From NCBI GenBank assembly GCA_002256995.1, contig NCGX01000015.1:1-57023 (forward strand): 57,023 nucleotides of DNA. Direction: 5' to 3'. The first letter of the stretch is position 1, and the number at the start of each line of letters is the position of its first letter. Made by a program: the position numbers and the translations under genes. Shown here piece by piece: positions 1 to 8,087 of this stretch. Source of the DNA: Hydrogenophilales bacterium 16-64-40 (GTDB taxonomy: Bacteria; Pseudomonadota; Gammaproteobacteria; Burkholderiales; Thiobacillaceae). The notes beneath the pieces were generated by a model. That model was not told where the DNA came from and did no database searches. It was given only the letters and a program-made list of their open reading frames with translations.

Positions 1-1
1 G

Positions 2-268
2 GCACCGGACATCGCCGAAAACGGCGCCGTGGTGCCGGTGGAAGTGACCAGCGGCATCGCCGGCACCACCAGCATCGCCATCCTCGCCGAGAAGAACGCA
101 TCGCCGCTGGTTGGCAATTTCAACCTGTCTGGTGGCGCCCAGGGCTTCATTTCCACCCGCATCAAGATGGGCCAGACGTCGCTCGTCCGTGCAGTGGTCA
201 ATGCCGGCGGCAAGTCCTACACGGCGGCCAAGGAAGTGAAAGTCACCATCGGCGGCTGCGGCGGTTAA
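2..268 (+). CDS. soxY: SoxY, sulfur-carrier subunit (3' part only)
   Basis: The reading frame is open from the window edge, and the 88 residues visible are the C-terminal part of SoxY. SoxYZ is the periplasmic carrier of the Sox thiosulfate-oxidation cycle; sulfur intermediates are bound to the cysteine of the C-terminal swinging arm. The protein ends in VTIGGCGG, which matches the family GGCGG arm with its single reactive cysteine near the end. The immunoglobulin-like fold and upstream Tat signal seen in full-length SoxY would lie outside the window. soxZ follows after 45 bases on the same strand, the usual partner order. In related organisms soxX precedes soxY, so soxX is expected just upstream. 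Confidence 0.95.
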   Translation, partial: APDIAENGAVVPVEVTSGIAGTTSIAILAEKNASPLVGNFNLSGGAQGFISTRIKMGQTSLVRAVVNAGGKSYTAAKEVKVTIGGCGG

Positions 269-313
269 TCAGCCCCCTGTCCCCCATACACATATTCAGG
301 AAAGGAAAGCAAA

Positions 314-628
314 ATGGCTGAACCAATGCGCATCCGCGCCACCATGGCAGGTGACGTCGCCGACGTCAAAGTACTGATGAACCACCCGATGGAAACCGGA
401 ACGCGCAAAGACGCGAAAACCGGCCAGCTGGTGCCCGCCCACTTCATCTCCGAAGTGACCGCCACCATCAATGGCGCCCCCGTATTGAACGCTGAAATCG
501 GCGGCGCCGTGTCCAGGAACCCCTACCTGGGCTTCAAGGTCAAGGGCCCCAAGGCCGGCGACAAGGTCGTCGTCAAATGGGTCGACAACAAGGGCGACAA
601 GAACAGCGCCGAAGCCACCATCGGCTAA
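314..628 (+). CDS. soxZ: SoxZ, sulfur-carrier complex subunit
   Basis: This 104-residue protein has the usual SoxZ length and sequence: the MRIRATMAGDVADVKVLMNH start, the HFISEVTATINGAPVLNAE segment and a C-terminal VVVKWVDNKGD strand typical of its Ig-like fold. SoxZ has no signal peptide of its own and is carried to the periplasm with Tat-exported SoxY, with which it forms the SoxYZ heterodimer. A purine-rich ribosome site (AGGAAAGG) lies just upstream of the ATG. It sits between soxY and soxA and is probably co-transcribed with both. Confidence 0.96.
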   Translation: MAEPMRIRATMAGDVADVKVLMNHPMETGTRKDAKTGQLVPAHFISEVTATINGAPVLNAEIGGAVSRNPYLGFKVKGPKAGDKVVVKWVDNKGDKNSAEATIG

Positions 629-697
629 ATCAGGCTGCACACGAGCGGGGCACCAAGCCCCGCTCCCGCTTTATTCATCAAGTTTCTGGAGGACGGC

Positions 698-1543
698 ATG
701 AAACAAAAAATCATTATGAAACTGCTGACAGGCATGGCTGGTTTGGGCATTGCCTTGGGCGCGGTCACGGTCCATGCTTCACCCGAGAAGGATCGTCAGG
801 AATTAATCAAGTTCTACACGGACAAGTATCCCAACATCAAGGTCGAAGACTACGTCTACGGCGCGCTGGCATTCGAGCCTGATGCCAAGGCCCAGTACGA
901 AGCCATCATGGAATTTCCGCCTTTCGACTCGCAGGTCGAGGCCGGACGCAAGCTGTGGGACACGCCGTTCAAGAACGGCAAGACCTACGCGAGCTGCCTG
1001 CCCAACGGCGGCAAGATGATTGCCGGTAACTATCCGATGTTCGACGAGGCCAAAGGCAAGGTCGTGACGCTGGTCGACGCCATCAACGACTGTCGCGTGG
1101 CCAACGGTGAGGCAGCCTACAAGGTCGGTGACAAGGCCACCCTGGGTTATCTGACCGCTTACATGCGTACGCTGTCCGACGGCATGATGTCGAACGTCAA
1201 GGTCGAGGGGCCCAAGGCGATGGCCGCGTATAACGATGGCAAGAAATCCTTCTTCAGCCGCAAGGGCCAGCTCAACTTTGCCTGCGCCAGCTGCCACGTG
1301 CAGAACGCCGGCGTCAAGCTGCGCTCCGAGCTGATCTCGCCCGCCGTCGGCCACACTGTCCACTGGCCGGTGTTCCGCGGCGGTGACGACCTGGTGCAAC
1401 TGCAACAGCGCTATGTAGGCTGCTTCAAGTCGGTGCGCGCGGTGTCGCCCCCCCAGGGCAGCATTACGCTGAACAACCTGGAGTACTTCCACTCCGCGCT
1501 GTCCAACGGCCTGCCGCTGAAAGCCTCGGTATTCCGCAAGTAA
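698..1543 (+). CDS. soxA: SoxA, c-type cytochrome of the SoxAX sulfur-transferase
   Basis: SoxAX oxidatively joins thiosulfate to the SoxY cysteine. The 281-residue protein has a signal peptide (hydrophobic segment about 8-25, cleavage near VHA-SPE). A single haem site, CASCH, lies at residues 196-200. The second conserved site is Cys242 in the GCFKSV segment, matching the axial cysteine that is persulfidated in characterised SoxA proteins. Cys100 and Cys132 stand where diheme SoxA proteins carry the first haem site; here no CxxCH is present, so this is the monoheme type and the two cysteines probably form a disulfide. The start is supported by GGAGG 8-12 bases upstream. A terminator-like hairpin follows the stop codon. 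Confidence 0.95.
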   Translation: MKQKIIMKLLTGMAGLGIALGAVTVHASPEKDRQELIKFYTDKYPNIKVEDYVYGALAFEPDAKAQYEAIMEFPPFDSQVEAGRKLWDTPFKNGKTYASCLPNGGKMIAGNYPMFDEAKGKVVTLVDAINDCRVANGEAAYKVGDKATLGYLTAYMRTLSDGMMSNVKVEGPKAMAAYNDGKKSFFSRKGQLNFACASCHVQNAGVKLRSELISPAVGHTVHWPVFRGGDDLVQLQQRYVGCFKSVRAVSPPQGSITLNNLEYFHSALSNGLPLKASVFRK

Positions 1544-1566
1544 CACGCAGTCAAGCTGGATGAAGA

Positions 1567-1589
1567 AGCCCGGGCGACCGGGCTTTTTC
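1567..1589 (+). terminator. Rho-independent terminator after soxA
   Basis: A perfect 7-bp stem (AGCCCGG paired with CCGGGCT) with a GCGA tetraloop is followed by TTTTCT. It lies 24 bases after the soxA stop codon and before soxB, so it could end or attenuate transcription of soxYZA before soxB. Confidence 0.75.
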
Positions 1590-1638
1590 TATTTCGTTCC
1601 CCGCGAAATAACCCGGCATGCATGAGCCGGAGCTACTA

Positions 1639-1667
1639 TTTACGGACGATGCGCCAGAATAGACAAT
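1639..1667 (+). promoter_or_regulatory. Candidate sigma-70 promoter for soxB
   Basis: TTTACG (1639-1644) and GACAAT (1662-1667) are separated by 17 bases and each matches four of six consensus positions. The site lies downstream of the soxA terminator and 43 bases before the soxB ATG. A CCGGC/GCCGG inverted repeat lies just upstream, around 1612-1630. This is a weak sequence-only call. Confidence 0.35.
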
Positions 1668-1710
1668 ATTAAAAGCCATCACCCATTATTCTTTTTCGAG
1701 GAGATCCCCC

Positions 1711-3453
1711 ATGCACATGAACCGCCGCGAGTTTCTGCAGTTGCTGGCCGTCGCCGCCGCGTCCGGCATGGCGCTGGACAGCAAGTCTGCTCTGGCTGGC
1801 AATGCCCCCGCCAATTTCTACAATGTGCCGCGCCACGGCAACGTCTCGTTCCTGCACTTCACCGACTGTCATGCACAGCTGCTGCCGGTGTGGTTTCGTG
1901 AGCCCAACGTCAACCTGGGCGTCGGCGCTGCACTCGGCAAGGTGCCACACCTGGTCGGCCAGCATCTGCTGAAGGAATACGGCATCAAGCCGGGCAGCGC
2001 CGACGCCCATGCCTTCACCTACCTCGATTTCACCGAAGCCGCCCGGGTCTACGGCAAGGTCGGCGGCTTCGCCCACCTGAAAACCCTGATCGACAAGATG
2101 CGTGCGCAGCGCCCCGGCGCGTTGTTGCTCGACGGCGGCGACACCTGGCAGGGTTCGGCCACCTCGCTGTGGACCAATGCGCAGGACATGGTCGATGCCT
2201 GCATCAAACTGGGCGTCGACGTCATGACCCCGCACTGGGAATCGACCTTCGGCGCCGAGCGCGTCATGGAAATCGTCAACAAGGACTTCAAGAAAGCCAA
2301 CATCGATTTCGTCGCGCAGAACATCGTGACCAACGACTTCGGCGACCAGGTGTTCAAGCCGTACACCATGAAGGAACAGAACGGGGTGAAGATCGCCGTG
2401 ATCGGCCAGGCCTTCCCCTACACGCCGATTGCCAACCCGCGCTGGATGGTGCCGGACTGGAGCTTCGGCATCCGCGACGACAGCATGCAGAAATGGGTGG
2501 ACGAGGCGCGCGCCAAGGGCGCCCAGGTGGTCATCGTGCTGTCGCACAACGGCATGGACGTCGACCTCAAGATGGCCGCCCGCGTCACGGGTATCGACGC
2601 CATCTTCGGCGGCCACACCCACGACGGCGTGCCGCAGCCGGTCAAGGTCAAGAACGCCAAGGGCACGACCCTGGTGACCAACGCGGGCTCCAACGGCAAG
2701 TTCCTCGGCGTGATGGATTTCGAGGTCAAGGGCAAGCGCGTGACCAGCTTCAAGTACCGCCTGCTGCCGGTGTTCTCCAACCTGCTGCCGGCCGATCCGG
2801 CGATGGACGCGTACATCAAGAAAGTGCGCGCGCCTTACGAGAGCAAGCTCAGCGAGAAACTCGCCGTCTCGGACGACTTCCTGTATCGCCGCGGCAACTT
2901 CAACGGCACCTGGGACCAGCTGCTGGTCGACGCAATGATGGAGGTCAAGGGTGCGGATGCTGCCTTCTCGCCCGGCTTCCGCTGGGGCACCACGCTGCTG
3001 CCGGGCGACGCCATCACGATGGAACGCCTGATGGACCAGACGGCGATCACCTATCCGCAGACCACGCTGACCAACATGACGGGCGAGATGATCAAGACCA
3101 TCATGGAAGACGTCGCCGACAACCTGTTCAACGCCGACCCCTACTACCAGCAGGGCGGCGACATGGTGCGCGTGGGGGGCATCGAATACACCATTGCGCC
3201 CAACGCGGCCATCGGCAAGCGGATCGGCAGCATGACCATCAAGGGCAAGCCGGTGGACGCCAACAAGACCTACAAGGTCGCTGGCTGGGCGCCTGTGGCG
3301 GAAGGGGCGACCGGCGAACCGATCTGGGACGTCGTCGCGACCTACCTGCGCGACAAGAAGGTGATCAAGGGCTTGAAACTGAACGAGCCCAAAATCATCG
3401 GGGTCGGCAAATCCAACCCGGGCATCGCCGACTATAAGGGCGGGGTGTCCTGA
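1711..3453 (+). CDS. soxB: SoxB, dimanganese thiosulfohydrolase
   Basis: SoxB hydrolyses the terminal sulfonate from SoxYZ-bound thiosulfate, releasing sulfate in the periplasm. The 580-residue protein begins with a twin-arginine signal (NRREFLQLL, then a hydrophobic stretch ending near ALAG), as expected for a folded metalloenzyme exported by Tat. The metallophosphoesterase-type core is visible in the FLHFTDCHAQ metal-binding segment, the LLLDGGDTWQGS segment, VVIVLSHNGMDVD and GGHTHDGVPQP. The C-terminal half is a 5'-nucleotidase-like domain. Start choice is supported by GAGGAG upstream. A strong bidirectional hairpin follows the gene, and the Bat/MoxR genes face it from the other strand. 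Confidence 0.97.
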   Translation: MHMNRREFLQLLAVAAASGMALDSKSALAGNAPANFYNVPRHGNVSFLHFTDCHAQLLPVWFREPNVNLGVGAALGKVPHLVGQHLLKEYGIKPGSADAHAFTYLDFTEAARVYGKVGGFAHLKTLIDKMRAQRPGALLLDGGDTWQGSATSLWTNAQDMVDACIKLGVDVMTPHWESTFGAERVMEIVNKDFKKANIDFVAQNIVTNDFGDQVFKPYTMKEQNGVKIAVIGQAFPYTPIANPRWMVPDWSFGIRDDSMQKWVDEARAKGAQVVIVLSHNGMDVDLKMAARVTGIDAIFGGHTHDGVPQPVKVKNAKGTTLVTNAGSNGKFLGVMDFEVKGKRVTSFKYRLLPVFSNLLPADPAMDAYIKKVRAPYESKLSEKLAVSDDFLYRRGNFNGTWDQLLVDAMMEVKGADAAFSPGFRWGTTLLPGDAITMERLMDQTAITYPQTTLTNMTGEMIKTIMEDVADNLFNADPYYQQGGDMVRVGGIEYTIAPNAAIGKRIGSMTIKGKPVDANKTYKVAGWAPVAEGATGEPIWDVVATYLRDKKVIKGLKLNEPKIIGVGKSNPGIADYKGGVS

Positions 3454-3469
3454 GTAGATTCCGGCAAGT

Positions 3470-3495
3470 AAAAAAGGGGCGCAAGCCCCTTTTTT
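3470..3495. terminator. Bidirectional Rho-independent terminator
   Basis: A perfect 10-bp stem (AAAAAGGGGC paired with GCCCCTTTTT) with a GCAA loop ends in a T run on the plus strand and, read in reverse, in a T run on the minus strand. It separates the convergent soxB and batD-like genes and can serve both. Confidence 0.9.
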
Positions 3496-3510
3496 ACGTC
3501 TGCAGCACGC

Positions 3511-4959
3511 TCAATCCCGCGGCTGTCTCCATGGGATGCGTGGTGTCGGGCAGGCGTGCGCCAGCGCTCGCAACAAGGCCTGCTGCAATTCGGCCGGCGT
3601 GGGCAGTGCCTGTCCGAACAACTGCTGTTCCATCTGTTGCACTGTATCCGCCACATCGCACCCCCCGGCTTCCTGCGCCAGGCGGCGCTGCCATTCGCCG
3701 AGACTGGGCGCAGCGGGCTGTCCCGTCAGCGAAAACTGCCGTACCGCCCGCGCCAGCTCAGGGAGGCCCCGCGCCGCCCGAATCGCGCGCAGGCCCCGCC
3801 GACGCGCCATCCGCCAGCGCGCCATGCGGCGGCCCTGCCAGGCCAGCGCGGCCAGCAACAGCGCCCCCGCCAGGCCGCCAGCCACCTGCCGGGCACGTTG
3901 TACGCGCGGATCGAACACCGCAATCGAACGGCCCGGCAGCACTTGACTGGCGAGCTGGTCGCGCGTTGGGTCGTACCAGGGCAGGTTCAGGGCCGGCAGC
4001 ATGATTTCACCGCTTGCGCGCGGCTGCAGGAACAGGGTGACGGCGTAGCGGGTCAGCGGCGAGTTGCTGTCATCCGGCGCGATCGCCTCGATCAAAGGCG
4101 GATACACGCCGAGTGCGACGGATTCATTTAACTGCAGGTCGAGCAGGTCCTTGAGGCCGTCCGCGCTGTAGCCGCCCGTCACCTCGAGGCGCCAGCTGAG
4201 CGGGCGCTGCAGCGGCCAGCGCGCAGGCAGCGGATCGGCATCAACGACCGGGGCGACCGGCGGCACGTGGGCCGGCAGCCAGGCCGGTAAGGCGGTGGCA
4301 TGGTATGACAGGGGCGGCCCTGGAAAGCGCAGGCGCTGCCCGAAGCGGCCGGCGTCGAGCATGGGCGCGGCAAGCGCGGCTGCACCGTCTCGGGTGGCGA
4401 GCAGCGCCCAATGGAAGCGATGCAGGGTGCAGGCCTCGCCTGCGCGTTCGCCCGTGCCCTCCTCTTCGCCCAGGGCACGCACGATGCGTCCGGCGTGCAC
4501 CGGCAACGCCGGACGCTGCCATTGCAGGCTGCCGTCATCGCAGATCGCCAGGGTCAGGCGCGTCGGCTGGTTGACCCGCGGCTCCGCCGGTTCCAGCACC
4601 CAGTTTGCCGTCACCCGCGGCACGGCATCGCTGCCGTCGGTCACCGTCAGCGGCAGCGCGGCGGTGCGCCTGGCATCCAGTTGCAGCGGCGGAATGTGCA
4701 ACGCGCCGGCCACGCGGGGATACAGCGTCAGCACCAGGGTTTCGCTGTCCGGCCCGCGGCTCAGGGTGCGTCCGGACACGTCGAAATGCGCGCCAAGCGG
4801 ACCGGCATCGATCGCATCGAGATTCAGGCCTTGCGCCTGCAGCGTCAGGCTGACCGGCTCGCCCAGCGCAACCGTCGTGCGGTCCAGTTGCGCGCTCAGC
4901 GACGCAGCGTTCGCCGAGCCGCCCGCCAGCAGCAAAAACAGCAGCAGGGTTTTCACCAT
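3511..4959 (-). CDS. batD: BatD-like membrane-anchored protein
   Basis: This 482-residue protein has a clear signal peptide (residues 1-18, ending NA) and an extended beta-rich periplasmic region with repeated Ig-like strands such as TVALGEPVSLTLQAQG. A single C-terminal membrane helix at about 353-372 is followed by a very basic cytoplasmic segment. This is the layout of BatD ('oxygen tolerance') proteins, the last member of the MoxR-DUF58-BatA-BatB-BatC-BatD module. The molecular role of BatD is not established; the module is thought to act in envelope stress or protein maturation. Its start overlaps the end of the preceding batB/C gene by 7 bases, indicating translational coupling. Confidence 0.8.
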   Translation of the reverse strand: MVKTLLLFLLLAGGSANAASLSAQLDRTTVALGEPVSLTLQAQGLNLDAIDAGPLGAHFDVSGRTLSRGPDSETLVLTLYPRVAGALHIPPLQLDARRTAALPLTVTDGSDAVPRVTANWVLEPAEPRVNQPTRLTLAICDDGSLQWQRPALPVHAGRIVRALGEEEGTGERAGEACTLHRFHWALLATRDGAAALAAPMLDAGRFGQRLRFPGPPLSYHATALPAWLPAHVPPVAPVVDADPLPARWPLQRPLSWRLEVTGGYSADGLKDLLDLQLNESVALGVYPPLIEAIAPDDSNSPLTRYAVTLFLQPRASGEIMLPALNLPWYDPTRDQLASQVLPGRSIAVFDPRVQRARQVAGGLAGALLLAALAWQGRRMARWRMARRRGLRAIRAARGLPELARAVRQFSLTGQPAAPSLGEWQRRLAQEAGGCDVADTVQQMEQQLFGQALPTPAELQQALLRALAHACPTPRIPWRQPRD

Positions 4960-6686
4960 GGCGGCCGCTCCACATCGTCATGGCGGGCATCCTGCTTGAG
5001 CAGGTTGTGCAACAGGGTGGTGGGTTGGTCCTGCAGGCGATCGAGCTTTTTCAGGCCCGACAGCGCCAGCCGGGGATCGACCCGCAATGCCTGACTCGGT
5101 GCGGCTGCGGCGGGCGCATGCGCGCCGCCAGCGCCCGGCACGCCGCGGTCGATCTGTACGCCGGCCGCTTCGGATTCCGGGTCATCGGGTGGTGGGCCGG
5201 CTTGGCCATCCAATTGAATCTGCCCCTCGGCAAGAAAGCCGCGCCGTCCGCCGAGATCGCTTTGCATTGGCGCATCCGTGCGCTGGCGGCGCAGGCGTTG
5301 CCAGGCGAGCGCGCGATTGGCGCCCGCCCTGGTGTCGGCCGGCCGCATGCGCAGCACCGTTTCAAACGCCTCGAACGCGGCTTGCCATTGGCCGCGTGCA
5401 TAGTGGGCATTGCCCAGGTTGTAGAGCGCGTCCGCGCGCTGGCGGTCGCTTTCTGCCAGCAGCAGCGCGGCGCCAAAGTGACGTGCCGCTGCCGCGTACG
5501 CCGCCTGCCGCCAGGCGGCGGCGCCCGCCCCCATCTGGCCGCGGTAACCGCCTGCCTGCGCATACAAGGCTTGCGCACCGGAAAAGTTTTTCTGTTGCCA
5601 GGCCTGCCAGGCTTCGGCTTCGTCGGCCAGCGCGGGCGGCGGCGCGGCAACGGCAGCCCAGAGCGCCAGCGCGAGCGTCGCCACCACCCGGCGCGGCAGG
5701 GAAATGGCCATCAATAGCGCCAGCGCCGGCGCCAGACACCAGGCATACAGCTCACGCCACGCGGCGGCCGACGCCGGCGCAAGCGGATCGCCTGGCAAGG
5801 CGCCAATGCCGCGGTCGTGCAGGGCCGCCCAGTCGGCGTCGCCGTCGCTCACCCCCGCGAAGCGCCCGCCCGTCATTTGCGCCCACTGGCGATAGGCGGG
5901 CGCGGCCATGCGGCTCACCACCTGCACGCCATCCGCTTCGGCAAAGCCGCCGTCGGGCAGCGGCACCGGCGCGCCCGCCTCGCTGCCGATGCCCAGCACG
6001 AACAGCGGCAGCCGCGCGTGCTGCAGGGCCGCCACGGCAGCCTGCGCAGACGTGTCGACGCTGTCGGCTTCGGCGTCGCTCAGCAGCAGCACCGCCTTGG
6101 CGGTGCCCGGTGCCGCAGCGAGCTGGGCGCGCGCCAGATCGAGTGCTGCCGCCAGATTGCTTCCCGGTGCCTCGATCAGGCGCGGGTCGACCTGATCGAG
6201 CGCGCGTTGCAGCAAGGCGGGGTCGTCGGTGGGCGGCAGCAGCACGCCCGCCTCGCCGGCATACACGATGAGTCCCACGCGTTCGCCCTGCAGGCGGCCC
6301 AGCCAGTCCAGCAGTTCAAGGCGCGCCCGGGCGAGGCGATCCGGGGCGATGTCGGTGGCACGCATCGAGGCGGACACATCCAGCACCGCCATCACCGTCA
6401 GCAGGTGGCGCGGCGTGGCCTGCCCCGCGCGCAATTCGAGCGGCAGACGCGGCCCGGCTGCGGCCAGCGCCAGCAGCAGCCAGGCCAACGCATGCACCAG
6501 CGCGTGCGGCCATGCGCCCGCCTGCGCGGCGGACGGGCTGGCCGCCCACGGCAACAGCTCGGCGTCGGCATAGCGCAACAGCCGCGCGCGGCGCCGACGG
6601 CGCCACCAGGCGAACAGCAGCGGCACCGCCGCCAGTGCCAGCCACAGCGGTTCGCGCCAGTGCAGGTGAAGCAGTTGCTCGATCAT
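4953..6686 (-). CDS. BatB-BatC fusion: membrane VWA domain plus TPR
   Basis: The 577-residue protein opens with two membrane helices flanking a basic loop, followed by a von Willebrand A domain with an intact MIDAS motif, DVSAS, near residue 103. A second hydrophobic block (about 315-350) ends in a signal-like ALA-DEA, and TPR-like helices (ALYNLGNAHYARGQWQAAFE) occupy about 415-450. The low-complexity C-terminus is rich in Ala and Pro. This equals BatB joined to BatC in one chain. The ATG was chosen because it overlaps the batA stop as ATGA; the frame stays open well into batA, but that upstream part is batA read out of frame. Confidence 0.8.
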   Translation of the reverse strand: MIEQLLHLHWREPLWLALAAVPLLFAWWRRRRRARLLRYADAELLPWAASPSAAQAGAWPHALVHALAWLLLALAAAGPRLPLELRAGQATPRHLLTVMAVLDVSASMRATDIAPDRLARARLELLDWLGRLQGERVGLIVYAGEAGVLLPPTDDPALLQRALDQVDPRLIEAPGSNLAAALDLARAQLAAAPGTAKAVLLLSDAEADSVDTSAQAAVAALQHARLPLFVLGIGSEAGAPVPLPDGGFAEADGVQVVSRMAAPAYRQWAQMTGGRFAGVSDGDADWAALHDRGIGALPGDPLAPASAAAWRELYAWCLAPALALLMAISLPRRVVATLALALWAAVAAPPPALADEAEAWQAWQQKNFSGAQALYAQAGGYRGQMGAGAAAWRQAAYAAAARHFGAALLLAESDRQRADALYNLGNAHYARGQWQAAFEAFETVLRMRPADTRAGANRALAWQRLRRQRTDAPMQSDLGGRRGFLAEGQIQLDGQAGPPPDDPESEAAGVQIDRGVPGAGGAHAPAAAAPSQALRVDPRLALSGLKKLDRLQDQPTTLLHNLLKQDARHDDVERPPW

Positions 6687-7663
6687 GCGCTGCGCCTGAA
6701 GACCAGCCAGTGCGCCCAGACCAGCAACGCTGCGGCCAGCGCTAGCGCCAGCCAGTACCCCTCGCGCACCTGGCGCTGCTGCGCCGGGCGCGACAGGGTG
6801 GGCTCGAGCGCATCGATCGCACGGATCACCCGTGCGGCATCGTCGGCACTGGCGATCGAAAAATACTGGCCTTGGGTGAGCCGCGCGAAGTCGGCCAGAT
6901 CGGGCTGCGGGTCGGGCTCGATCGTAGCGGACCCGCCACGCGCGGCGCGCCCTGCCGCATAGGGGTCGCTGCCGAATTGCAGGGCATGGATCGCCACCCC
7001 GGCCTGATGCGCCACCGCCAGCGATTCGGCCGGCGTCAGGGTGCCGGCGTTGTTGTCGGCGCCGTCGCTCACCAGGATGACGGCCGGGCGCAGGCGGCGC
7101 GTGCGTACCTGCTTCAGCGCCATGCCGAGCGCGTCGCCGAGCGCGGTGTCGCCACCGACCATACCGACCTGGATGCGCCGGATCTGCGCGGCGACGTGGG
7201 TGCGGTCGAAGGTCGGCGGCGTCAGCGTCGCCACTTCGCTGCCGAACACGATGACGCCGAAGCGATCGCCGGGGCGGCCGTCGACGAAGCGCGTCAGCGT
7301 GTTCTTCAGTACCGCCATGCGTTCGACGTCGAGATCGCCCTGCCTGAAATCGCGGATGCTCATGGTGAGCGAGGTGTCGATCAGCAGCACCATGTCGCGC
7401 CCCTCGGGCGGCGGCGTGATCCAGTCGCCCACTTCGCGCGGCTGCGCCAGCGCCAGCGCCAGCAAAGCAAACGCCAGCCCGCGCAGCACGACCGGCCAGC
7501 GCAGGCCGGGCGCGGGCAGACGCCCGACCTCCGCCAGCGGCAGCGCCGGGTGGTTGAGCACCACGCCCGCGGCTTCGCCCTGCGCGCGCCGCCACGCCAG
7601 CCAGCCCCAGCCCGCGATGGGCAGCAGCAGGAACAGCCAGTAAGGTTGCGCCAGCTCAAGCAC
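6683..7663 (-). CDS. batA: BatA-like membrane VWA-domain protein
   Basis: The 326-residue protein has an N-terminal membrane region (LELAQPYWLFLLLPIAGWGW and a second helix near LRGLAFALLALALAQ), a VWA domain and a C-terminal membrane helix before VFRRSA, the BatA layout. The MIDAS motif reads DTSLT rather than the usual DxSxS, a conservative Ser-to-Thr change at the last metal ligand. I chose the GTG at 7663 because GGAG lies five bases upstream and the resulting N-terminus matches the family; an upstream ATG at 7690 would add nine residues and lengthen the overlap with the preceding gene. The stop overlaps the batB/C start. Confidence 0.82.
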   Translation of the reverse strand: MLELAQPYWLFLLLPIAGWGWLAWRRAQGEAAGVVLNHPALPLAEVGRLPAPGLRWPVVLRGLAFALLALALAQPREVGDWITPPPEGRDMVLLIDTSLTMSIRDFRQGDLDVERMAVLKNTLTRFVDGRPGDRFGVIVFGSEVATLTPPTFDRTHVAAQIRRIQVGMVGGDTALGDALGMALKQVRTRRLRPAVILVSDGADNNAGTLTPAESLAVAHQAGVAIHALQFGSDPYAAGRAARGGSATIEPDPQPDLADFARLTQGQYFSIASADDAARVIRAIDALEPTLSRPAQQRQVREGYWLALALAAALLVWAHWLVFRRSA

Positions 7664-8087
7664 GGCGGCTCCACGGGCGGGCGCGTTCACACAAGGCCGT
7701 CAGCAGCGTGTAGCCATCGGGCGGCGGCGGGGCGAAGCGCAGATGCGTGAGAGCCTGCACCCAATCTGACCACGCGACGGGATCGAGGACGGGCGGGCAA
7801 ATTGCCGCTTCCACGCGCTGCAGGTGGAAGCGCGCACGCGCCCAGGCGTCGAGCCGGGCGGCCAGCGCAGGCGGCGTGCCCTGCCGCTGCGCCGCCGCAG
7901 CGGCAATCGCGCGCAACGCCCGCGCCGGCCGGCGGCGGCGCCACAGCCAGGCGAGCAGCGCGACAGCGGCCAGCCCCACCAGCCCCAGGGCTGCCCATAG
8001 AAACAGGCTGTTGCTCACCGCCGCCACGACCGCTTCGGGCGCGGCCGGCACGATGATGTCGGCCAGTTCGTTACGCGGGTCAGCCAT
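7656..8087 (-). CDS. Small DUF4381-like membrane protein of the MoxR/Bat locus
   Basis: A 143-residue protein with one strong membrane helix (about residues 26-48, LFLWAALGLVGLAAVALLAW) followed by a basic RRRRP stop-transfer segment and a helical cytoplasmic tail ending in a WSDWVQALTHLRF segment. Its position between a DUF58 gene and a VWA gene, its size and its topology fit the DUF4381 family that accompanies MoxR-DUF58-VWA modules. The assignment rests mainly on context. It overlaps the DUF58 gene by 8 bases and the batA start by 8. Confidence 0.7.
   Translation of the reverse strand: MADPRNELADIIVPAAPEAVVAAVSNSLFLWAALGLVGLAAVALLAWLWRRRRPARALRAIAAAAAQRQGTPPALAARLDAWARARFHLQRVEAAICPPVLDPVAWSDWVQALTHLRFAPPPPDGYTLLTALCERARPWSRRA

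Noticed and set aside
1448-1454. C7 tract in soxA as a phase-variation site
   Set aside because: It encodes a conserved segment next to Cys242 and is best explained by Pro codons.
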